From: Owenia fusiformis
Lineage: Eukaryota > Annelida > Polychaeta > Sabellida > Oweniidae
Direction of reading: 5' to 3'
NCBI GenBank assembly: GCA_903813345.2
Contig: CAIIXF020000002.1
Span: 23,450,455-23,514,454, forward strand
DNA: 64,000 nucleotides
Positions 58,580 to 64,000 of this stretch are shown piece by piece. Position 1 is the first letter of the stretch. Each line of letters begins with the position of its first letter. The notes beneath the pieces were generated by a model, which had not been told where the DNA came from, made no database searches, and saw only the letters and a program-made list of their open reading frames with translations. Both the position numbers and the translations under genes were made by a program.

Positions 58580-59165
58580 TACAAACTAAAATAAACCCCA
58601 AAAAGCCATATCAAATGTCCAAACACAAGACCAATGCCATGTCAAACATCCAAATATAGAACCAATGCCATACCCCCGGGTACCAAATATCCAGAATATA
58701 AGACCAAGGCCATTCGAAATATCGAATGCCCCGAGAAGAAGGCAGATCTTTGAGTAAAATGATCATAAACAACCTCAAATGAAGGATATGTGTAACAACT
58801 AGACCAATGCCCCGGGACCAATGCCGTACCACAATTGAGGGGTAACATATTTTCCACACCGACTCTTATACCAGAAAATGGAAAAATCTGTCTTAAAATG
58901 TGGGTCCATTGGCTTGACATACCAAATGTAAAAAAGGTACCCCACCTGAGCCGAGTGTGAACCCCCGGGGTGAATGGTGAACACACGGGGCAAGGAATTC
59001 TTCGATTTTGATTCAAGTAATCTTTTTATAAAATTCATACTCATGTTAATAGCGGACGCCTTGGCCAAATAATCTTTCAAATCATGCACTTTCCAAGTGA
59101 TTTTGTAGCAAAATTGTGATAATATATGAACCCCTTGGAATTATTCAAAACCGGACCCCCACCAG
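58580..59165. repeat. Probable interspersed repeat, CCCCGGGACCAATGCC-rich
   Basis: ACCAATGCCAT and related words recur (58620s, 58660s, 58800s) with CCCCGGG islands. Several overlapping minus-strand frames cross it, but they are not a recognisable protein. The class is unknown. Confidence 0.4.
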
Positions 59166-59649
59166 CCCATCCCCCATTCTTACCTATGCTAAACACTAAG
59201 AAAATATATAGAATGGTATCTTACACTTTTTTCTAAATGTTGATATCCAAAAAACATATCTTTTTGGTTTATCAACACATACCGCTCACAATATAACAAG
59301 TATACAGATTGTAACATAGATAAGCGAATTGGGGAAAATTACAATCCCTTTGATCAAATTATTATAAGATTTAATCTCCAGCTGAGGTGCAATCAAAATG
59401 TTGATACACATAATTAGCAGTCAGAAAGATGCTCTTACCACTGTAGTTTTCAATATTCCCTTTGTTGTAACATCTTATTTCAAAAGAATGGATATTGATG
59501 GTTGTATGGAAGTATTCATATCAAACATTCACATTATAGTTTACAGTGGAATTCCCTCCATAAATGCAACATATTTACCATTTAAGATTTCATATTGGAC
59601 TTTCCGCATAATGATAAAATGTTGACGATATAGTTTTCGATAAAACCCC

Positions 59650-59900
59650 AGGGCCGTAGCCAGCTTTCAGTCGGGGGGAGGGGTGATGCAATCACCAAAA
59701 TATTTTAGGTTTTCAGTCGGGGGGTGCGATCGTGACATAAATGAGGCAAAAAATATTTGTTTTGAATTTTTACGAAAATGATGCAACTTCCTTCAAACCT
59801 GAGCTAGAAGCTTCAAACAAAAAATCAATTTAATGCTCTTTTCTTCCTCTACCTTATGGTACCTTTTATTGCTTGTAGGAGGGGGTGCGAACCCATCGCT
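59650..59900. mobile_element. Interspersed MITE-like repeat, copy 1
   Basis: GGGCCGTAGCCAGC, GGGGGGTGCGATCG, ACTTCCTTCAAACCTGAGC and TCTTTTCTTCCTCTA match the copies at 62004-62150 and, inverted, 62404-62570. Confidence 0.7.
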
Positions 59901-61039
59901 TCTCCTCGTTACGCTTATAAACCCAATAACGTATTCCCAAGGAATCGACTTTATTAATTTATATGTGAAAAATGAGCTTGCATGTACAAATTGCATCGTA
60001 TGCAAACCTTCCCCTGACCGACCCGGTCATGTTTATGTCTTTTAAATGATGTCTACCCCTTGATGCATGCATCCTTTAATAAGTGGTGTTAAGAATATTG
60101 GTGTAGGCCCTGGTCAATATCTCTAGATACGCAGAGTTTCTAGACCGGCTAAGCACGTCTAAAAATTACTAGAAATTCCACAATTTATACAGTGATATGG
60201 ATTGCCTTATTTTGAAGTCTAGCTAAATAATCGAGTTTGATTTTAAACGTTTTCGGGGATCCGGGCAGAACTCAGGATATAGTACTTGAGTACATTTGCA
60301 TTCAAAATAATTCAAAATTCAAAATTGCAAATATCATGGAAGTTGATTGCAATTATGTTCGATGATCGTCAACATGAAAGAACAATATGTCTGAATAATT
60401 AGCTATTAAACATCTTTATCAAAACTTTCCTACACTTTTAAATGTTGATCTTGTCAAAGAGTACTCTCCATCTGAGATTCAGATGTAGATCGAAAATCAA
60501 ATTGATTTCAAAGGTATTTATAGATGGTTTACATGAGGGGTTCTGTCCTTGTGGGTGGTGTATTCCTTTCATAACAAAGAGTTGTTTTGCTTCCGGGGTC
60601 CTAAATTATTCAATTTTAAATAGTAACTAATAAGAAACAGATCAAAAAGACTCGGGGCACTGCCGTCGCCCCATCATGATCAATACAGGTGACAATAAGC
60701 GACACATGTTTCAGCGTCATGATAGTAAACCATGACATCTCAAATCTTCCCAGCCCTTGATTTTTGAGATCTTTCATCCCAGCTCATATTTCATCTAATT
60801 GGGGTCATAAAACTTGTGTAACTGTGCCTGTTGCATCCTCGCTGGAAGGGTATTTTACAAGTATAAATGAAGTCCTTTGAAGAAGGATGTGCCTGTTGTT
60901 AAATACATGTACAATGCCTTACTACATTATGTAATGTATTGACATTAAGGTAGATGATTACATGATAACAATCACACTTATTGACATTCATAACTCTTCC
61001 CATCTGATATGCTCAGATCACAGAATATGCCTCATTACA

Positions 61040-61165
61040 GAGCTGTCAAGTGTCCCGCGAATGGCGGGATTATCCCGCGAATTTGATCAAAATTAGGCTA
61101 ATTCGCGTGTCCCGCAATGTCCCGCGAAGTCCCGCAAATGTGGCTTTGACCACCGCGAATTTCCG
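61040..61165. repeat. CCCGCGAA-rich repeat
   Basis: TCCCGCGAATTTGATCAAAA and TGTCCCGCAA recur here and in related form at 63100-63140 and 63880-64000 (AATTTGATAAAAAAAATTGG). It is a dispersed repeat family, possibly one element interrupted by insertions. Confidence 0.55.
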
Positions 61166-61431
61166 AAATTGTTGCAATCCCCTATATTGTTATTATCTTT
61201 TCTTATATAAGAAGCACTTTTGAGGAGTAAAGTTTACCTAATTTTAAGTACCTAGCATGCTGTTGTTTGGTATCAAAATAAAGAGGAAGGGTTCAACTTT
61301 CATTTTAATTACGAAAATAGGGATGTAGGTCACAAATAGTTCCAACGTTGGCCTTTTCACTACCCATGTGACCTTCATCTCAGAACTGAGCAAATGTTAG
61401 CAAACGCGAGTTACAATAAATGGACGCTGAT

Positions 61432-62728
61432 ATCTAGAAAGGGTTTGTAGAAAAAAACGGGTACCGGGTAGTAGATAATTAGATTATGAGAAAACGTGTA
61501 AGATTTGCTTTGAATTTACAAAAATGTATGTACCGGATTTTCTCCAAATATATGCCCCCCCCCCTAAATTTAGGCCCATGGGCCAAAAATCGAATGTAGT
61601 ACGCTTATACGCCCATGGGCCTATAAAAATGACTATTTATTGATTTTTAAAAATAAATTCAATAGTATTTTGTCACTGGCAGATCATTCTGTCGTTACTT
61701 TGTTTCAACATTAAGTTCAACGCTGTGCCGTTAGTGGCAGTGGTGGATCGTTCTGTTGTTACTTTGTTTCAACAGTCCAAGGTTGTAGGTGACATTTCCT
61801 TTATAGGCTAATTCTTACAAAACATGCGGTAGGACTACAACAGTAGGTACGGTATTCATCAGCTCTTCTCACCTTTACGCCCACTGGGCCAAAAATCGAA
61901 AGTAGTACACTTATACGCCCATGGGCGAAAAATAAGAGGTAAAATAACAGACGAAATTACCCCTTCTTTCAATTATATGGCCAGGCCAGGCGAGAAAATC
62001 CGGTAACATCCTTCAAAATTGAGCTAGAAGCTTCAAATAAAAAGCATATTTTAAGGCTCTTTTCTTCCTCTATCGTCATGGCCATATTTTCATTGGTTAT
62101 GGGGGGGGGGGTGCGATCGCACCATCGCACCCTCTCCTGGCTACGCCTATGACATTGTAAGACATAACAATTTACAATTCAGTGGACATTTTGTCGAAAA
62201 TTGGGATAACTTAAATTATGATTAATAATCAAAATCTTACACGTTGCATCATGTAAATTAACACACGTCACCTCTCTGCTAAAGTAACGATAGCTATTTA
62301 CAGATTTAAATCATAATCAAAACAATTCACGTACCAACATACGAACTATTGAAAATAGAGTTAGATTGATTTGTCTTGTAATTCAAATCGTCTTACAATG
62401 TCATTGGCGTAGCCAGGAGGGGGTGCGATCGCACCCCCCCCCCCCTTCATTACCAATGGATATATGACCAAATATGATGATAGAGGAAGAAAAGAGCCTT
62501 AAAATGCTTTTTATTTGGAGCTTCTAGCTCAATTCTGAAGGAAGTTACATACATTTTTGTAAATTCAAAACAAATCTTACACGTTTTCTAATGATTTAAT
62601 TATGTTGTATATTCGTATATTTCGTTTTTTGGGTACCCGTTTTTTTCGACCGGGTACCAAGTTTGAACCCAGCATGGAAGATTTAATACCCGGTACCCGT
62701 TTTTTTTCTACAAACCCTATCTAGAAAA
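61432..62728. mobile_element. Large inverted pair of an interspersed repeat
   Basis: The left arm (61432-61532 plus 62004-62150, interrupted) and right arm (62404-62728) are reverse complements: AGGGTTTGTAGAAAAAAACG pairs with CTACAAACCCT, ATTTACAAAAATGTATGTA with its complement, and GGTGCGATCGCACC appears in both. The inner ends are GGCTACGCC and GGCGTAGCC. Confidence 0.75.
61533..62003. mobile_element. Nested TA-flanked MITE, 471 bp
   Basis: Ends CCGGATTTTCTC and GAGAAAATCCGG, flanked by TA. The opposite arm of the host repeat (near 62540) reads continuously ATGTATG-TA-AC without the insert, so the empty site is visible in the same window. The core repeats GCCCATGGGC and GTAGTACACTTATACGCCC. 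Confidence 0.88.
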
Positions 62729-62782
62729 GTAACCTCATTCCCTATAATTTGATGTAGATTAAGCGAACCCCTATATCATGGG

Positions 62783-62812
62783 CTTTCAATTGATCTGAAA
62801 GCCCATGCCTAC
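62783..62812. repeat. Short palindrome
   Basis: ATGGGCTTTCA and TGAAAGCCCAT, separated by a short loop. Confidence 0.75.
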
Positions 62813-63139
62813 AGTATATGAACACATTATGGGGGTAAGCGTTTCATAGTTGGTCACGACGCCAAAAGTGCAAGGTATTGTTCCGAATTTTTTAATTTCG
62901 TGTAAGATTACGGTACTCACACCTGAAGCATGGTTTTGTTTTTGATAACTCATAATAAAGTTTAATAATATTCCTATGCGTATTTTGTGAAATTATGTTG
63001 ACGTTTATTTAAGTTACAATGTAACGGTGCATTATATTTGATTAATCAGTATCTGAAAGTTTTATTTAAGTACTTTTACACGCTTTTACATTAGTCCCAA
63101 TCACGCAAATCTCTTGAATGTCCCGGGACATCCTGCAAA

Positions 63140-63865
63140 GGAGCACGTGGGTTATCGCAAACAATTTCAGAAGGTTATATCTTGGATTATGACTTTTTTC
63201 TGACAATGAAGACAAGTTTATCTTTTAGATCAATTCATTATCTCTAAGACAATTATGCACAGTAATAAAAAATTCAAACAAACTCGGAGATATTTAGCTA
63301 GCAATTAACCCATCAACACACTTTTTGACCCCATTTTGAAGATGTTGACCCCATTTTCACCAAAAATGCAATCATTTTTTACAATGTTTAATGCATTACT
63401 ATTCTTTATTTTGATGTATCAAATAGTTCTTGAAAGAAAAACTTAATTGCATTAAGATAAGTGTTCCCCATGTTATTTCTCCATTGAAAAATCTCATGCT
63501 ATCCATTGGTTTCAGTTCATTTTGGTCATCCAAATTGAATATCTTTAAAGTCCCTGGAGCAATCAAATTTTCCTTTTAGGAAATGAAACATGTCTCAAAG
63601 CACATTCTAATTATGCATTCAACAATATAATATTAGGTTGCATTTTTGGTGAAAACTAGGTCAACATTTTTGAAAAAGTATGTTGATTGGTCCATTGCCC
63701 CTTCAATATCACTTAGGTCTGATTAACTAAATTATCATTATATATACTTTTCTTGAAGATAATGAATGGATCTAAAAGATACACCCATGTTTATGATCAG
63801 AAAATATTCATAATTCAAGTTAGAATCTTTTGAAATTGTTTGCGATAACCTACGTGCTCCTTTAG
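63140..63865. mobile_element. Fold-back element, ~720 bp
   Basis: AAAGGAGCACGTGGGTTATC at the left pairs with GATAACCTACGTGCTCCTTT at the right. Pairing continues inward with mismatches (CACCAAAAATGCAA with TTGCATTTTTGGTG near 63358 and 63640). It interrupts the CCCGC-type repeat, whose pieces flank both sides. Confidence 0.75.
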
Positions 63866-64000
63866 GTGGATGTCCCGGGAAATCCCGCAAATTTAGGGCA
63901 CTTTGTCGAAAAAAATCTGTCCCTCTCTGAATTCCCTCGCGAATTTGATAAAAAAAATTGGCCTATTAGCGCAATCACGCAAATTCCTTAAATGTCCCGC

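Noticed and set aside
58402-59089. Overlapping minus-strand frames up to 124 codons
   Set aside because: Three frames overlap the same repeat-rich, CCCCGGG-containing sequence; none has a protein motif or splice context. Also examined and rejected as the missing Rdl-like first exon.
1-64000. tRNA and rRNA genes
   Set aside because: No tRNA T-loop with matching acceptor stem and no rRNA-like sequence was seen by eye; a covariance-model scan would be decisive.

Overview
The window is AT-rich, intron-rich DNA from an animal, probably a marine invertebrate. Two multi-exon Cys-loop receptor genes with GT-AG introns sit in a dense background of DNA transposons, short inverted-repeat elements (MITEs), minisatellites and one retroelement family. 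There are no bacterial features. Phylum cannot be fixed from the sequence. A bilaterian invertebrate is suggested because one receptor is Rdl-like and the other GABRB/LCCH3-like.

Layout. 1-10.6 kb: mobile-element debris (a long inverted repeat, several small hairpin elements) and an almost intact mariner element with 189-bp terminal repeats (8236-10197). 10.9-24.4 kb, + strand: six exons of a GABA-A receptor beta-like subunit, from the start of the Tyr-Asp-Tyr region of the ligand-binding domain to the stop after M4; the signal-peptide and first ligand-domain exons were not found. 24.4-32.1 kb: 3' flank, two adjacent terminal-inverted-repeat elements, a retroelement 3' fragment, and a 494-bp transposon unit tandemly amplified and interrupted by a hAT-type insertion. 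32.9-55.2 kb, - strand: seven exons of an Rdl-like GABA-gated chloride channel subunit, again without its first exon(s). Its large introns hold a TIR element with a small spliced ORF, a TA-flanked element, minisatellites and a 2-kb satellite array. 55.3-64 kb: repeats, MITEs and nested insertions, with no recognisable gene.

The two receptor genes are convergent (tail to tail, about 8.5 kb between stop codons). Exon lengths and intron phases (221/227, 83, 138/141, 153 bp) match the classic GABA-A receptor pattern, so they are old paralogues. Their products could assemble into pentameric anion channels at the membrane, but nothing here shows that they co-assemble.

Main unusual observation: three of these exons carry tandem arrays built from their own exon-intron junctions. 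The beta-like exon 4 has four close upstream copies (about 52 bp) of its 3' splice site plus exon start. The beta-like exon 6 has about nine upstream copies (about 70 bp) of its 3' splice site plus first ~48 exon bases. The Rdl-like exon 4 has sixteen downstream 65-bp copies of its last 41 exon bases plus 5' splice site. Reading into the decoy copies leads to stop codons, so these are either neutral minisatellites seeded at splice junctions or a splicing-control or poison-exon arrangement.
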